Shown: in pieces, positions 1-10,915 of the stretch
Position numbering within the stretch: the first letter of the stretch is position 1
Layout of the letters: each line of letters begins with the position of its first letter
NCBI GenBank assembly: GCA_963575745.1
Contig: CAUYUJ010016294.1
Coordinates: 430,157-494,156, forward strand
From: Prorocentrum cordatum
Lineage: Eukaryota; Sar; Dinophyceae; Prorocentrales; Prorocentraceae
Reading direction: 5' to 3'
DNA length: 64,000 nucleotides
Translations under genes and position numbers: made by a program
The notes under the pieces: model-generated
Database searches by the model: none
The model's input: only the letters and a program-made list of their open reading frames with translations
What the model was told of the DNA's origin: nothing

Positions 1-74
1 TAAACATCATCTCTCCTCTCATGTTATACCCTAGCGGGCGCGAGTGCCGACCCAGCACACGCTCGCCAGCCGAT

Positions 75-450
75 CCGTGTGGGCCGAAGCGTGTCCGACG
101 AACCGTGTCTGCCAAGTGTCTACCGAACCGCGTCTGGCGAACCGTGTCATCCGAACCGTGTCAGCCACGCAGTGTCAACCCGTCTCAGCCCAACCGTGTC
201 ACTGGCGCCGTGTCAGCCATGCCGTGTCAGACGCTCCGTCCCAACCACACCGTGTCATCAGAACCGACTCTGCAAAACCGTGTCAGCCGAACCGCATCAG
301 CCGAGCCGAACCGAACAGTATCAGCCAAACCATGTCAGACGAACACTCTCAGCCAAAGCGTGTCGACAGAACCGCGTCAGCCGAAACGTGCCAACCGAAC
401 CGTGTCAACCGAAGCGCGTCCGCCGAACCGTGTCAACAGCACAACAAAGT
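75..450 (+). repeat. Degenerate ~14-bp tandem repeat (GAACCGTGTCAGCC-like)
   Basis: The motif GAACCGTGTCAGCC and variants repeat at about 14-15 bp with many substitutions. All three forward frames stay open for about 140 codons as a by-product, so the three overlapping ORFs here are not taken as genes. Confidence 0.8.
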
Positions 451-1257
451 AACCCTGAGAAGCACGCGATGAGAACTGCCGCAGGATAACACTGGATGCA
501 TGCGACAAAGGCTCAGCCGCGCGCGTGTGCACTTTGTCCTATTTTTTGCAATGGAATATGAACATGGACACATCTTGCAAGAGCAGGATGTTCAGGTTAT
601 AGTGTTTTTTACAAGAGAAAGCTCCGGTACACTTCCACGCCCGCGACGCGCGTGTGCACTTTGTCGTATTTTGTGCAATGGAATATGAACACGGACACAT
701 CTTGCAAGAGCGGGATTTTAAGGATATCGTATTTTTTACATCACAAAGCTCCGGTACACTTCCCGGCCCGCGACCGGGCCCGCGATCACGGTTGGGCACG
801 ATGTATTGTAAAAAATATGGGATTCTGATAAATGAAATTCGCATGACCAGGATATAGTGTTTTTTTGTATAGGATGGAGGGGGCCCGTTTATAGAATCGG
901 TCGCGATCCATTGTAAAAAACACCGTTTTCAGAGCAAATAGAGAGCGCATGATCAGGAAATAATATTTTTTGCGTAGGATGAAGCCGGGTTTGCATAGCG
1001 ACCGGTTTGGAAGGATTTAGGGTTTATTAATAATAGAGATTAGAGATTTAGGGTTTATGGTTTAGGGTCTAACAGGGCAAGGCCAGGAATACCTACCTGC
1101 ATAGGCACTCACCTGCGGTGGCTATCAATCCCCCCCGCATCTCCACCCCCACATAAAGATCATCTCTCCTCTCATGTTATACCGTGGTTGTAGCATAGCA
1201 TAGCATGCCATAGCAAGCCTGGGAGCAAGCGCTTAGCAAAGAGGCGGCGGCCGCGCG

Positions 1258-1735
1258 CGCGCGGGAGACCCTAACGGGCGGGTCGGGTCGGGTCGGGCGG
1301 GCGGACCCTAACGGGCGGGTCGGGTCAGGTCGGGCGGACCCTAACGGGCGGGTTGGGTCGGGAGGGCGGGACATTCAAGTATGGTGCGTGTGCACTTGAC
1401 ACGCGTGAACCCTAACAAGCGGGTCGGGTCGGGCGGGCGGACCCTAACGGGCGGGTCGGGTCGGGTCGGGCGGACCCTAGCGGGCGGGTCGGGTCGGGCG
1501 GGCGGGGCGTTAAAGTATGGTGCGTGTGCACTTGACACGCGTGAGCCCTGACGGGCGGGTCGGATCGGGTCGGGTGGGCGGACCCTAACGGGGCGGTCGG
1601 GTCGGGTCGGGCGGACCCTAGCGGGCGGGTCGGGTCGGGCGGGCGGGACATTAAAGTATGGTGCGTATGCGCTGGACACGCGTGAACCCTAACAGGCGGG
1701 TCGGTTCGGGTCGGGCGGACTCTAGGGTTCGCCCG
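1258..1735 (+). repeat. GGGTCGGG / CCCTAACGGGCG repeats with ~140-bp super-period
   Basis: Runs of GGGTCGGGTCGGGCGG alternate with CCCTAACGGGCG. They are broken by a segment GTATGGTGCGTGTGC...GACACGCGTGAACCC at about 1380, 1516 and 1656, giving a super-period of roughly 136-142 bp. A second copy of the block lies at 2650-2850. Strand-asymmetric G runs could form G-quadruplexes. Confidence 0.75.
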
Positions 1736-3067
1736 GCCTCAACGCGCTTTGCTATGCAACGCCTCTCGTGTGCTATGCCAGCACAACAGATTAGCACAAA
1801 GGCGAGTTCCACAACATCTGGATATCCGCAGCCTCTAGCGTGGCTGTCGCATAGCACCACTGCTGAAAGAAAACATCAAAATTTCCAAAGGAGTTGGCCA
1901 TGATCGCGCGGCCGCCGCGCGCTTGTGCACTTTGTCGTTTTTTTCGCAATGGAAGAGTACCATGCACACATCTTGCAAAGACAGAGTCTTCAGTTTATAA
2001 TATGTTTTACCATATAAAACTCCGGTACGCATACGGGGCCGCCGCGCGCGTGTGCACTTTGTCGTATTTTTTTGCAATGGAATATGAGTCAATATGAGCA
2101 TGGACACATCCTGCAAGAGCAGGATGTTGAGTTTATAGTATGTTTTCTAATATAAAACTCCGGTACGCATCCACGCCCGCGACCCGGGTTGGGCACGAAA
2201 CGTATGAAAAACATAGGTTTCTGATAAATTCGATGCGCATGATCAGGATATCGTGTTTTTTTGACCGGGATCAGCCGGGCCCGCGGATAGTCCCGGTCAC
2301 GATCCATTGTAGAAAACATCGCTTTCACAGCGCATGCTCAGGAAATAGTTTTTTTGCATAGGACGGAGGCCGGTTTACATAGCGACCGGTTTTGAAGGAT
2401 TTAGGGTTTATTAATTATAAGGATTAGGGATTTAGGGTTTAGGGTTTAGGGTCTAACAGGGCAAGGCCAGGAATACCTACCTGCATAGGCACTCACCTGC
2501 GGCGGCAATCAATCCCCCCCGCATCTCCACCCCCACATAAAGATCATCTCTCCTCTCATGTTATACCGTGGTTGTAGCATAGCATAGCATGCCATAGCAA
2601 GCCTGGGAGCAAGCGCTTAGCAAAGACGCGACGGCCGCGCGCGCGCGGGAGACCCTAACGGGCGGGTCGGGTCGGGTCGGGCGGGCGGACCCTAACGGGC
2701 GGGTCGGGTCGGGTCGGGCGGACCCTAACGGGCGGGTCGGGTCGGGCGGGCGGGACATTGAAGTATGGTGCGTGTGCGCTTGACACGCGTGAACCCTAAC
2801 AAGCGGGTCGGGTCGGGTCGGGCGCGCTCTAGGGTTCGCCCGAGCTCAACGTGCTTTGCTATGCAACGCCTCTCGTATGCTATGCCAGCATAACATAGAT
2901 TAGCACAACGGCGAATTCCACAACATCTGGGTAACCGCAGCCTCTAGCGTGGCTGTCGCATAGCACCAGAGCGTGCCGAAACAACACAATGCATCAAGAT
3001 TGAGACAAATGTAATACTGTGAATCGTATACACTTCCAAGCTCCCCTCAAACAATATAAAGCATATA

Positions 3068-3126
3068 CTTATATATATATATATATATATAATATATATA
3101 TATATTATATTTATATATATATATAA
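3068..3126 (+). repeat. (TA)n microsatellite
   Basis: Alternating TA of about 55 bp with a few interruptions, in the AT-rich part of one satellite unit. Confidence 0.85.
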
Positions 3127-4650
3127 AAAAATGGAAAGTGCACATCATAAACGAAGAATGATCATAATATAGTATTTTTGCAATGGGTTATTGGCATGGA
3201 CACATCTTGCAAGAGCAGAATGTTAAGTTTGTAGTATTTTTCCAATGGAAAGTGCACATCGGAAACGAGGAATGATCAGGATATATTATGTTTTGCGAAG
3301 GATGGAGCATGTTGAAAGGCAGAATGTTAAGGTTATAATATTTTTTACCATATAAAATTCCAGATTACTTGCCGGTCCGCGAACCACGGCCGGGCACTTT
3401 GTATTCTAAAAAATATGGTTTTCTGATCGCATGATCAGGATATAGTTTTTTTTTGCAATGGAAAAGCCGGGGTCGCGACCGGGGCCGGGCACAATGTATT
3501 GTAAAAAATTTGGTTTTCTGATCGCATGATCAGGATATCGTATTTTTTGCAGAGGATGGAGGGGGGGTTGCATAGCGGCCGGTTTAGAAGGATTTAGGGT
3601 TTAATAATTATAAGGATTAGAGATCTAACAGGGCAAGGCCAGGAATACCTACCTGCGTAGGCACTCACCTGCGGTGGCTATCAATCCCCCCCGCATCTCC
3701 ACCCCCACATAAAGATCATCTCTCCTCTCATGTTATACCGTGGCTGTAGCATAGCATAGCATGCCATAGCAAGCGTGGCTCGATCCAGGAGTTCGCCTGT
3801 GAGCAAGCGCTTAGCAAAGAGGCGGCGGCCGCGCGCGTGCGCACTTTGTCGTATTTCTTGCAATGGAATATGAGCATGGCCACATTCGCCGTGCGCTCAA
3901 AAGTTGTTTGTGACGCCCCGATTTGCAAGAATGTTGCAAAACCCATTGGTTTTTCAATGATTCAGGATGCACGCGGAGGGCGATCCTGTACAATTGTGGT
4001 ATGAGAAAATCACATGTTTTCATATGTTTTGCTGATATCGCTTCTGAAAAACATTGAAAACACATGGTGTTTCAAAGGATTTCGCCATGATCGCGCGGCC
4101 GCCGCGCGCGTGTGCACTTTGTCTTTTTTTGCAATGAGATATGAGCATGGACACATCTTGCAAGAGCAGAATGTTAAGTTTATAGTATTTTTTACAATCT
4201 GTGTTTCAAAAGATTTCGCCATGATCGCGCGGCCGCCGCGCGCGTGTGCACTTTGTTGTATTTTTTGCAATGGAATATGAGCATGGACGCATCTTGCAAG
4301 AGCAGAATGTACAGTTTATACTGTTTTTTTACAATATAAAACCCGGGTTTACATGCGGGTGCGCAACCGGGGCCGGGCACTTTGCATTGTAGAAAACAAG
4401 GTTTTCTGATCGCATGACCAGGATATATCTTTTAGCAATGTTGCAATGGAATAGCCCGGGTCGCGACCACGGCCGGGCACAATGTATTGTAGAAAATTTG
4501 GTTTTCTGATCGCATGATCAGGAAATAATATTTTTTGCATAGGAGAAAGGCCGACCTGCATAGCGGCCGGTTTAGCGGGCTTTAGGGTTTAATAATTATA
4601 AGGATTAGAGATTTAGGGTTTAGGGTTCAGGGTTTAGGGATTAGGGTCCG

Positions 4651-5342
4651 CTAGCCCAAACTTGCAGCCCACTTGACCGTGTCCCACCCACCCATGACCC
4701 AAGACATATTGATCTCGATGCGGTATCAACACGCGACTCGCAAAACGACGACGAGGACGACACCGATGACGACGACGTTGATATTGTTTTCAAAACGACG
4801 ACGACGCGGCCGCGCAAAGACACCTGGGACGCGGCTGCAACGGCGATGCGGCCCGCGCGCGTGACGACGCGATTTGAAGAACCACGTTTTTTGACGCGAG
4901 TCCCTGTGCGATGCAGGGACGCCGCCCAGCGGCGGAGAGGTTGCACGCAAGATCCACGTTTATTGACGCGAGTCCCTGTGCGACGCAGGGCCCCCCGCGG
5001 TCGCCGTGGGCGCACCGCCCAGCTGGCCCGCGGCCGCCTGCGCCGCCGAAGGGTCGGCGCGCCACCCCGCGTCCGCCGGGCCGCCCTCCCGCGAGCTCGC
5101 AGAGGGGGGGCCGCAGCGCCCGCGGCCGCCTCGCCCGCCGCGGGGGCGCCCGGCGCCATTCCTGGCGCTCCGAGGCAGAGGATCTGCGTGAGGGGCGCGC
5201 CCTGGGATTTGCAGATCCTCCCAGAACGCCACTCCTGGCGCTCCGAGGGCAAGGATCTGCGCGAGGGGTGCGCCAAGATGGGGGGGGGGGGCGGCCGAAG
5301 GAGGGACTTAAGGGCTTTTCGGATTAAAATTTTTATAAGCTC
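4651..5342. other. GC-rich noncoding stretch with short duplications
   Basis: The segment TTGACGCGAGTCCCTGTGCG is duplicated at about 4889 and 4963. A segment around GATCTGCGYGAGGGGYGCGCC is duplicated at about 5179 and 5246. Several frames are open because of base composition; none shows a recognisable domain. Confidence 0.5.
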
Positions 5343-5444
5343 TTAGTTTTTAGGGTTTAGGGTTCGGGTTAGGGTTAGGGTTAGGGTTAGGGTTAGGGTT
5401 AGGGTTAGGGTTAGGGTTAGGGTTTAGGGTTTAGGGTTTAGGGC
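5343..5444 (+). repeat. Interstitial telomere-like repeats (TTTAGGG / TTAGGG)
   Basis: The run begins with two TTTAGGG units, passes through GGGTTCGGG, becomes about ten TTAGGG units, and ends with three TTTAGGG units. Both flanks are ordinary complex DNA, so it is internal here. TTTAGGG is, to my knowledge, the usual dinoflagellate telomere unit; TTAGGG is the animal and fungal type. Confidence 0.9.
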
Positions 5445-6415
5445 CTGCATAAGAGAAAGCGCGCGCTGGCTGCGACCCCCCCCCTTACCAAGAGTGTTGG
5501 GGGGGATCGCTGCCCAAGCCGCGCGCGCCACGGTTAGTCGCATTCCCGCCCCAGACCACCCAGAGTGAAGCCTTTTAGGGTTTAGGGTTTCTCCCCCCAA
5601 CCCCCTTATCACGGGGGGCTGTCGAAGTGTTGCGCGCAGGCGATCGCCGACGCGGCCGTGGCGCTGCGCATCCACTTGAGCATGCGCGCAGGGCGCGTGA
5701 CGTAGGCGGCGCTTCGGCTCGTCGCCCCGTCGAAGAGGCAGCCTTTGGCGATTTCGGCGTGGAGATTCGCCGTTGGGCTGCCGCTGGCACAGCATGTTCA
5801 TGCGTTGCCGCTTTTGCCTTCGACACTGGGTTGTGACACTGGGCTGTGAATGCTGGGATGCGCGCGTGCGGCCGCGGCCGTAGCAATGCGCGCCGATGCG
5901 AACACGCGCGCAGGGTGCATGGCGCTGGCGCGTCAGGTCGCCTCGTCGATGAGGCAGCCGTTTGCACCTTCGGCGTGGGGCTCCGCCGGTGGGCTGCCGC
6001 TGGCGCAGCAGTTCCACAGGGGTCCGGCATTTGCCTTCGGCATTGGAAAGCAGCACTGCGAAGGCGCTGGCGCGGCAATCCCATGGTTTCCCGTGGGCCT
6101 GGAGCAAGTGGTTGCGCCGTGGGGCCCCTCGCTGACGGCGACGCGCAAGGTAGCTACATTCGCCCGCGGCTTTGGGTTTCGCCTTTGGGGTCGCCCCCGC
6201 TGAAGCGATTGCAATCATCGACGCAGCCGCCTTCGGCGCGAGCTTCGGACGGCTGGAGGGGGAGCGCGAGGGGGTGGGTCTGGCACCCCCTCGCTACGAT
6301 GCGCGCGCATGGCTGCGGCAGCACCTCTATGGCAGAGCCCGTGGAATGCCTTGGGGGGGCCCTCTGGCAGCGCTGGGAGCCTGGAGCTTTCCCCAAGAGC
6401 CCTGAAACCGCCGCC
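5445..6415. other. GC-rich noncoding stretch
   Basis: Contains a lone TTTTAGGGTTTAGGG near 5575 and a degenerate repeat of a segment like GCCTTTGGCGATTTCGGCGTGG with GCCGCTGGCGCAGCAG, at about 5740-5790 and 5955-6030. Long frames on both strands overlap; no domain was recognised. Confidence 0.45.
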
Positions 6416-7080
6416 TGGGCACGCTTGGGAGCGCGCGGGAGCGCCTGGGAGCGCCGCGCGGCGCCTTGGAGCGCTTGTGGGTGCTTAGGAGCATATGAAA
6501 ATGCTCGGGCGCTTGGAAGCACCGACGAGCGCCGGGGAGCGTTTGGGAGCGCCTGGGAGCGCTGGGAGCGCGAGGCGGCGCTTGGGAGCGCCTGGGAGCA
6601 TGCTGGGAGCGCCTTGGAGCGCCCGGGAGCGCTTGAGAGCGCCTGGGAGCGTTTGGAAGCGCTTGGCGGCGCCTGGGAGCATTGGGAGCATGCCGAAAGC
6701 GCCGGGGAGCGCCTGGGAGCGCCTGGGAGCGCCCGCTCATCTCGGGTGCAACGTGCGGTCCCCCCCACATGCTTGGAGTGCTTGTGGGTGCTTGGGAGCG
6801 CGCGGGAATGTTCGGGCGCCTGGGAGCACCTGGAAGCGCCGGGGAGCGCTTGGGAGCGCTTCGGAATTTGTGGCGGCGCTGGAAGCGCCTGGGAGCCTGC
6901 TGGGAGCGCTTGGGAACGCGCCGGGGGCGCTGGGGAGCGCCGGGGAGCGCTTGGGAGCGCTTGGGAGCGTACCGGGAGCGCTTGGGAGCTTGGGAATGCT
7001 TGGGAGCGCTTGGGAGCGTGCCGGGAGCGCTTGGAGAGTCTCTGGGAGCGCCTGGAACGTCTGGAAGCGCCAGGAGCGCC
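6416..7080 (+). repeat. Tandem array of GGGAGCGCYT units
   Basis: Units of 10-11 bp (GGGAGCGCCT, GGGAGCGCTT, GGAAGCGCCT) repeat about 60 times with many variants. A partial higher-order repetition is visible: the block around CTTGTGGGTGCTTGGGAGCG at 6475 recurs at 6780. Overlapping frames on both strands are products of the array. Confidence 0.85.
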
Positions 7081-7371
7081 GCATGCGGTAATCTCACAGG
7101 CTGGGGGCACCCAGGGAGCACTGCATGCTGTATTTTCATAGGTTGGGACCCCCAAGGGAAGCATCGGCCCCCCAGGGACCCGCTTGCTAGGGCTGAGGGT
7201 TAGGGGTTCCTTTTCTTAGGATAACACCACGGGGATGCACCGCGCGGCGTGCGAATTCCCTCTCAGCGGCCATCGCCGCTTCGTCGGTGCGGCGCACGCT
7301 GTATGGGCAGGCTCGCTGAGCGCTCGGCCAGACGCCACGGGCTACGGACGTTGCACCGCCCGTGGCTTGCA

Positions 7372-7640
7372 GTTTAGGGTTAGGGTTAGGGGTAGGGGTA
7401 GGGGTAGGGGTAGGGGTAGGGGTAGGGGTAGGGTTAGGGTTAGGGTTAGGGTTAGGGTTAGGGTTAGGGTTAGGGTTAGGGTTAGGGTTAGGGTTAAGGG
7501 TTAAAGGTTAAGGGTTAAGGGTTAAGGGTTGAGTGTTAAGGGGTAAGGGTTAGGGTTAGGGTCAGGGTTAGGGTTAGGGTTAGGGTTAGGGTTAGGGTTA
7601 GGGTTCGGGTTAGGGTTAGGGTTTAGGGTTTGGGTTAGGG
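7372..7640 (+). repeat. Interstitial telomere-like array (TTAGGG with TAGGGG block)
   Basis: Several TTAGGG units, then about eight GTAGGG/TAGGGG units, then about a dozen TTAGGG, then TTAAGGG variants, then TTAGGG again to about 7640. Degenerate relatives continue to about 7830. It lies 1 kb from the end of the Penelope-like element at 8644. Confidence 0.9.
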
Positions 7641-7834
7641 GTCGGGCTTCGGCTTAGAGCTCGGGCTGGATTCAGGGGTAGGGTTTAGAGTTAGGATTAA
7701 GGGTTACAGTTAGGGTGGGGGTTTGGGTTTGGGGTTAGGGTTCGGTCGTGGGTTTAGAGTTAGCGTTGAGGGTTCGGGTTAGGGTTGGGGTTACGGTTCG
7801 GGTTAAGGTTCTTGGAAGTCTGGGGCGAGCTCCG

Positions 7835-8170
7835 GGTTGTAAAAAAATAAAAGGTTGCAAGAACAAATAGTGAGCGCTTATTTTTTTTAGGGGGGCTTCC
7901 GGGTCCCACAAAAAAATAAGATATTGTAAGAAAAAATAAAACATTGCAGAAACAAGTAAACTATTGTAAACGAAAATGAAACATTGTAAACAAAAACAAA
8001 AGATCTCCACACAAAATAAAAGGTTGTAAAACTAGTTTTTTTTTTTTTTTACAAGGGCGCCCGGAGTGTAAAAAACGGATTGTACAAACAAATAGCGACA
8101 TCGAGCCCGCTATTTTTTTAAAATCCTTTTTTTTATAAAAAGGATATTTTTTTAAAAAGAGGCCCCCCCC
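7835..8170. repeat. A-rich degenerate repeats (AAAAATAAAAGGTTGTAA-like)
   Basis: Six or so diverged copies of a segment like AAAATAAAAGGTTGTAAAAA with variants (AAACATTGTAAACAAAAA) lie in tandem, with poly-T runs near 8037 and 8115. No coding signal. Confidence 0.6.
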
Positions 8171-8643
8171 CTTTGTAGCGATCGTTGGGGGGTGTGGGTG
8201 GGGCTCGCACGTGGCCCCCCACGGAGCCAGTGCCTTGGCCACCCCAGGCCCCCGGACAACTCGGCAGACCAAAAGGCTCCGCGCTCGTGTCACTCAGGAG
8301 GGAACAAAAACACACAGACACACTTAATCGTCGATCCCCCAGAAAATATGGGGAAATATGGGAAGTGGGGGGGAAGACAAAAACCCAGAAAATATGGGAA
8401 CGTATGGGGAATCGTTTTATTTGCGTGTGTATTTATTTGTGTGTCCTGGGGCCCCTTCAGTCACACCTGAGACGAGGGCGACGACGCGCGACCCGACGCG
8501 GGCGGCGTGCGCGCCCGTGTCGGTGCAGACGACTGCCCTGCGTTCTGCGTCGCTCACCTGCCGGCGGCGCTGCAAGGGTGCTGGGCCGCCTCCTCGGGGG
8601 CTCGAGGGGCGGAGGTCCGTGCCGGCGGGGGTCGGTCGGAGCG
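8171..8643. other. No gene recognised
   Basis: GC-rich sequence. AATATGGG occurs three times near 8345-8400. Open frames overlap on both strands and carry no recognisable motif. The region borders the downstream terminal repeat of the Penelope-like element. Confidence 0.4.
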
Positions 8644-8895
8644 CTCTGGTTTCCCCAATGCAACGTCTGGGCTGAATTGCACGCCCTGCCCGCGGAACTA
8701 CCTGCGGGGGCGCCTCTTCGGGGCGCCGGTCTTGGGGCCTGTGAGCACCCAGGGCCAAAAACGGCTAATGCGGAGAGGCACGCAACAGAATTATGATGCA
8801 AGGTTGTGCTGATCTGTATCTTGGGATGCGCCTGGATCGCCTGGCGTTTCTGCTACGAGTACATGCTATGTGCAATGCTCCTTGTTTTTTGTTGG
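8644..8895 (-). repeat. Terminal direct repeat (downstream copy) of the Penelope-like element
   Basis: This 252-bp segment matches 12209-12460 in the same orientation with roughly ten mismatches by eye (about 96 percent). It contains a hairpin, GGCGCC-TCTTCGG-GGCGCC, closing on a TTCG loop, and a second stem CCCGC...GCGGG just before it. The ORFs crossing it on the minus strand, ending in SAQ(P/L)CIIILLRASP, are shadows. Confidence 0.9.
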
Positions 8896-8937
8896 CTCCA
8901 CCAACCGTCCCCAACCTCCAACCATGAATTGTTTGCT

Positions 8938-9532
8938 CTACCCTGCGGTTAGAGCCGACACAGGTCTCGAGTCCAGTTTCCATGCCACTCGCACGGATAC
9001 TTCTACCCCTTGATTCCGAAAAGCTTGAGAGATTAAATCTCGACTCAAACTTGATATTATGAATTCCTGCACTCTGCCCTGCAACCCCCCTTGTTTCCAC
9101 GCGGGGTGGTAAGGGAGGACTAACCAGAAGGCTGGCTTCAGGCGTTCCTCGCTGCCTGTACGCTGGGTTCGAGGAGCGGGGCAACCTATGGGAGGAAAAA
9201 GAGACTCTAGGTGATGCAAAAACGATCGTGGGGCATTGTACCTCTCCAGCCGTGCTATGAATGTGTGACGGGCTTGTATAAATGCATCGGCGTCGCTGCT
9301 GCGCCTGGCCAGGCGCCTAATTTCAGCCTTCGGCCACGAGCAATGCACCGAGACAGGGTGGGCGGACGAGAAGGACAAGGGGATGCTGAGGGACGTGCTC
9401 TTTAAGTGCGGTCGGTAATCCAGCCGGCCTGACTTTCGCCATCCGCTCCCCTTATGTACGAAGGTGTCCAAGAACGATACACTTGTAGTGCTTGTTCCCT
9501 CCAGTTTGTGTGTAGAAAGAGCTTCTGTCACG
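8938..9532 (-). pseudogene. RT C-terminal (thumb) part, displaced by a frameshift
   Basis: The frame opens at a GTG and carries SVSFLDTFVHKG, then DYRPHLKSTSLSIPLSFSSA, HPVSV, a conserved RRLARRSSDAD-type helix, and LVLPYHPAWKQG. In Penelope-type RTs this FLD...K.T...HP...R..R order follows directly after the RFKDD motif. It is therefore the continuation of the RT at 9452-10915, not a separate gene. Inserting or skipping one base near 9532 (between the ATG at 9535-9533 and the GTG at 9531) joins the frames in the right place. The stop lies at 8938, 43 bp before the terminal repeat, leaving no room for a C-terminal nuclease. Confidence 0.7.
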
Positions 9533-10915
9533 CATAACCTTCCACAAATCGGTTGTCCTCACCCCTCGGCGTTCCAAGATCATGAAAATGTCGTCCTTGA
9601 AGCGGCCGTAGTATTTGATGCCGTAAAATTGTCTGAATGCTGTTTTCCCTACTTTGCATTTCTCCACAATGTTGTAATATGCGCTGTCTGCCGTTTCTCC
9701 AGAAAACGGCAGGCCCATCCCAGAGCCTCGGGCTACGCGCCACATGCGGTCTGGCGCCCACTTGCACTCCACGTATTGGTTGTTCAAGAGGAATCGTAAA
9801 GCTTTCCCCATTGCGCCTTTCAGGCGGCTCTCAGGGATAATGGCGGCCGCGTTTTGGGCAATATCGGGGATACCCTCCATGAAGAACTCTTTCACGTCAA
9901 CTTTCACCAACATGTCTGTGTCAGTGACGTGGATCTGGGAGATCTGCCGCAAGAAATGGTCCGTGTCCTTGAGGAGGAAGGGTACGTCATCAAGGTATGT
10001 TCGGAGCGTGTCTTTTACCCAATGCCCTAGGCCACTCAAGGATAATGACGGCGCAGCGTGAATATTCCGAAACGTTATTTGCCCAGCTGGCTTGTGCGTT
10101 TTGCATGTGAATTTGACCTTCGCTACCGGCGTAGACCCTTGAGGTGCCAACATGATGTCGAAAGTCTTGCAATCGATTGTTTCCGCAACGTGTTTACATA
10201 TGTGGAAATATTCTTCTGCGAGGTGTCTCCTGTTAAGGTCTGCAGGGTGCATTTCGTCGTACCACCTGCAATCCAGAATGCTCTCAGCGATCTGATGCAT
10301 ATCTCCTCGGCGGACCAAACAATACCCCCCATCTTTGTCAGTGGGGACTGCCGTGAATTCAGATTGCCTGAGGAACTGCACCGCCCATTTGTCCAATGCC
10401 GATGTGTTGGAAAAATCACTCCCTTTATGCCGCCATCGGCTCAATGCTGACCTGGCTTGGGAAGACACTACATGTTTGAAGATTCCACTCCACGTTTTTA
10501 AACAAGTGTCTAATGGAAAAGTGCATTCTGGAGTTGATGTGGAAAGTCGTCTTCTGCGTCTGGCGCCGCCAGCGTCACCATTGATGAAGAAATGGTGCTT
10601 CCACTGAAGCTTGCGTGCGACGTTCTGGGCAGCAACATTCACGAGCTTCGGGTCGGGAAGACTACGGGGGAGAAGGCGATGCTTTTTGTGGTAGCGTGTG
10701 AGGAAGAATACAATTGGCCATGGGACTTCACCAAATGATGGGTGGCATACCGATTTGTCACTGACACTATACATGTACACTGAATTGTAAGAAGACTCCG
10801 AATCCGCTATCCATGCATAATATTCTTTTGAACAGTCCTTTGTCAGTTCCAAGAATAACGATACTTCCTTGTCCTCCACGCTCCTCCTAGCTTTCCTCCA
10901 AGCTTCCATCCTTAC
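9452..10915 (-). CDS. Reverse transcriptase of the Penelope-like element
   Basis: The frame is open from about 11092, but the first 60 codons overlap ORF1; RT-like sequence begins near 10915. In the 546-aa translation from 11092, RT landmarks are: TDKDGG at about 251, KTHKP at 331, VDVKEFF at 398-404 (first catalytic Asp), GSGMGLPFSGE at 456-466, and YYGRFKDDIF at 494-503 (catalytic Asp pair). The protein would copy element RNA into DNA at the target. It lies -1 relative to ORF1, joined at A AAA AAG (10921-10915), so it may be made as an ORF1-RT fusion. The frame stops at 9452 because of a single-base shift near 9532; the thumb continues in the next frame. As it stands the copy is probably inactive. 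Confidence 0.8.
   Translation of the reverse strand, partial: VRMEAWRKARRSVEDKEVSLFLELTKDCSKEYYAWIADSESSYNSVYMYSVSDKSVCHPSFGEVPWPIVFFLTRYHKKHRLLPRSLPDPKLVNVAAQNVARKLQWKHHFFINGDAGGARRRRRLSTSTPECTFPLDTCLKTWSGIFKHVVSSQARSALSRWRHKGSDFSNTSALDKWAVQFLRQSEFTAVPTDKDGGYCLVRRGDMHQIAESILDCRWYDEMHPADLNRRHLAEEYFHICKHVAETIDCKTFDIMLAPQGSTPVAKVKFTCKTHKPAGQITFRNIHAAPSLSLSGLGHWVKDTLRTYLDDVPFLLKDTDHFLRQISQIHVTDTDMLVKVDVKEFFMEGIPDIAQNAAAIIPESRLKGAMGKALRFLLNNQYVECKWAPDRMWRVARGSGMGLPFSGETADSAYYNIVEKCKVGKTAFRQFYGIKYYGRFKDDIFMILERRGVRTTDLWKVMRDRSSFYTQTGGNKHYKCIVLGHLRT

Larger units (their letters stand above)
521..4345 (+). repeat. Dispersed ~100-bp module inside the satellite (TGTGCACTTTGTCG...)
   Basis: A module beginning TGTGCACTTTGTCGTATTTT and continuing through GCAATGGAATATGAGCATGG and ACACATCTTGCAAGAGCAG recurs near 521, 647, 1923, 2053, 3180, 3838, 4108 and 4249. 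Copies differ in length and are often followed by a segment containing CCGGGCAC, TGTATTGTA and GATCAGGATAT. No coding signal is seen. Confidence 0.75.
1..4650 (+). repeat. Satellite of ~1.15-1.39 kb units with telomere-like motifs
   Basis: The same anchor (AAAGATCATCTCTCCTCTCA then TGTTATACC) recurs at about 2 (first bases diverged), 1155, 2539 and 3711, giving units of about 1153, 1384 and 1172 bp plus a last unit ending near 4650. Each unit carries in order the anchor, TAGCATAGCATGCCATAGCA-type sequence, GC-rich repeats, modules starting TGTGCACTTTGTCG, then GATTTAGGGTTTATTAA and GGGTCTAACAGGGCAAGGCC leading to the next anchor. TTTAGGG-type runs occur near 1050, 2410 and 4605. This reads as subtelomere-like or satellite DNA; no gene is seen. 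Chromosomal position is inference. Confidence 0.8.

Noticed and set aside
4641-5346. GC-rich ORFs of 166-211 codons
   Set aside because: Overlapping frames on both strands with no domain; compositional.
5846-7164. 431- and 336-codon ORFs over the GGGAGCGC array
   Set aside because: Built from the short tandem repeat and open on both strands.
8644-8895. Hammerhead ribozyme in the Penelope-like terminal repeat
   Set aside because: No CTGATGA...GAAA core was found on the minus strand of either copy.
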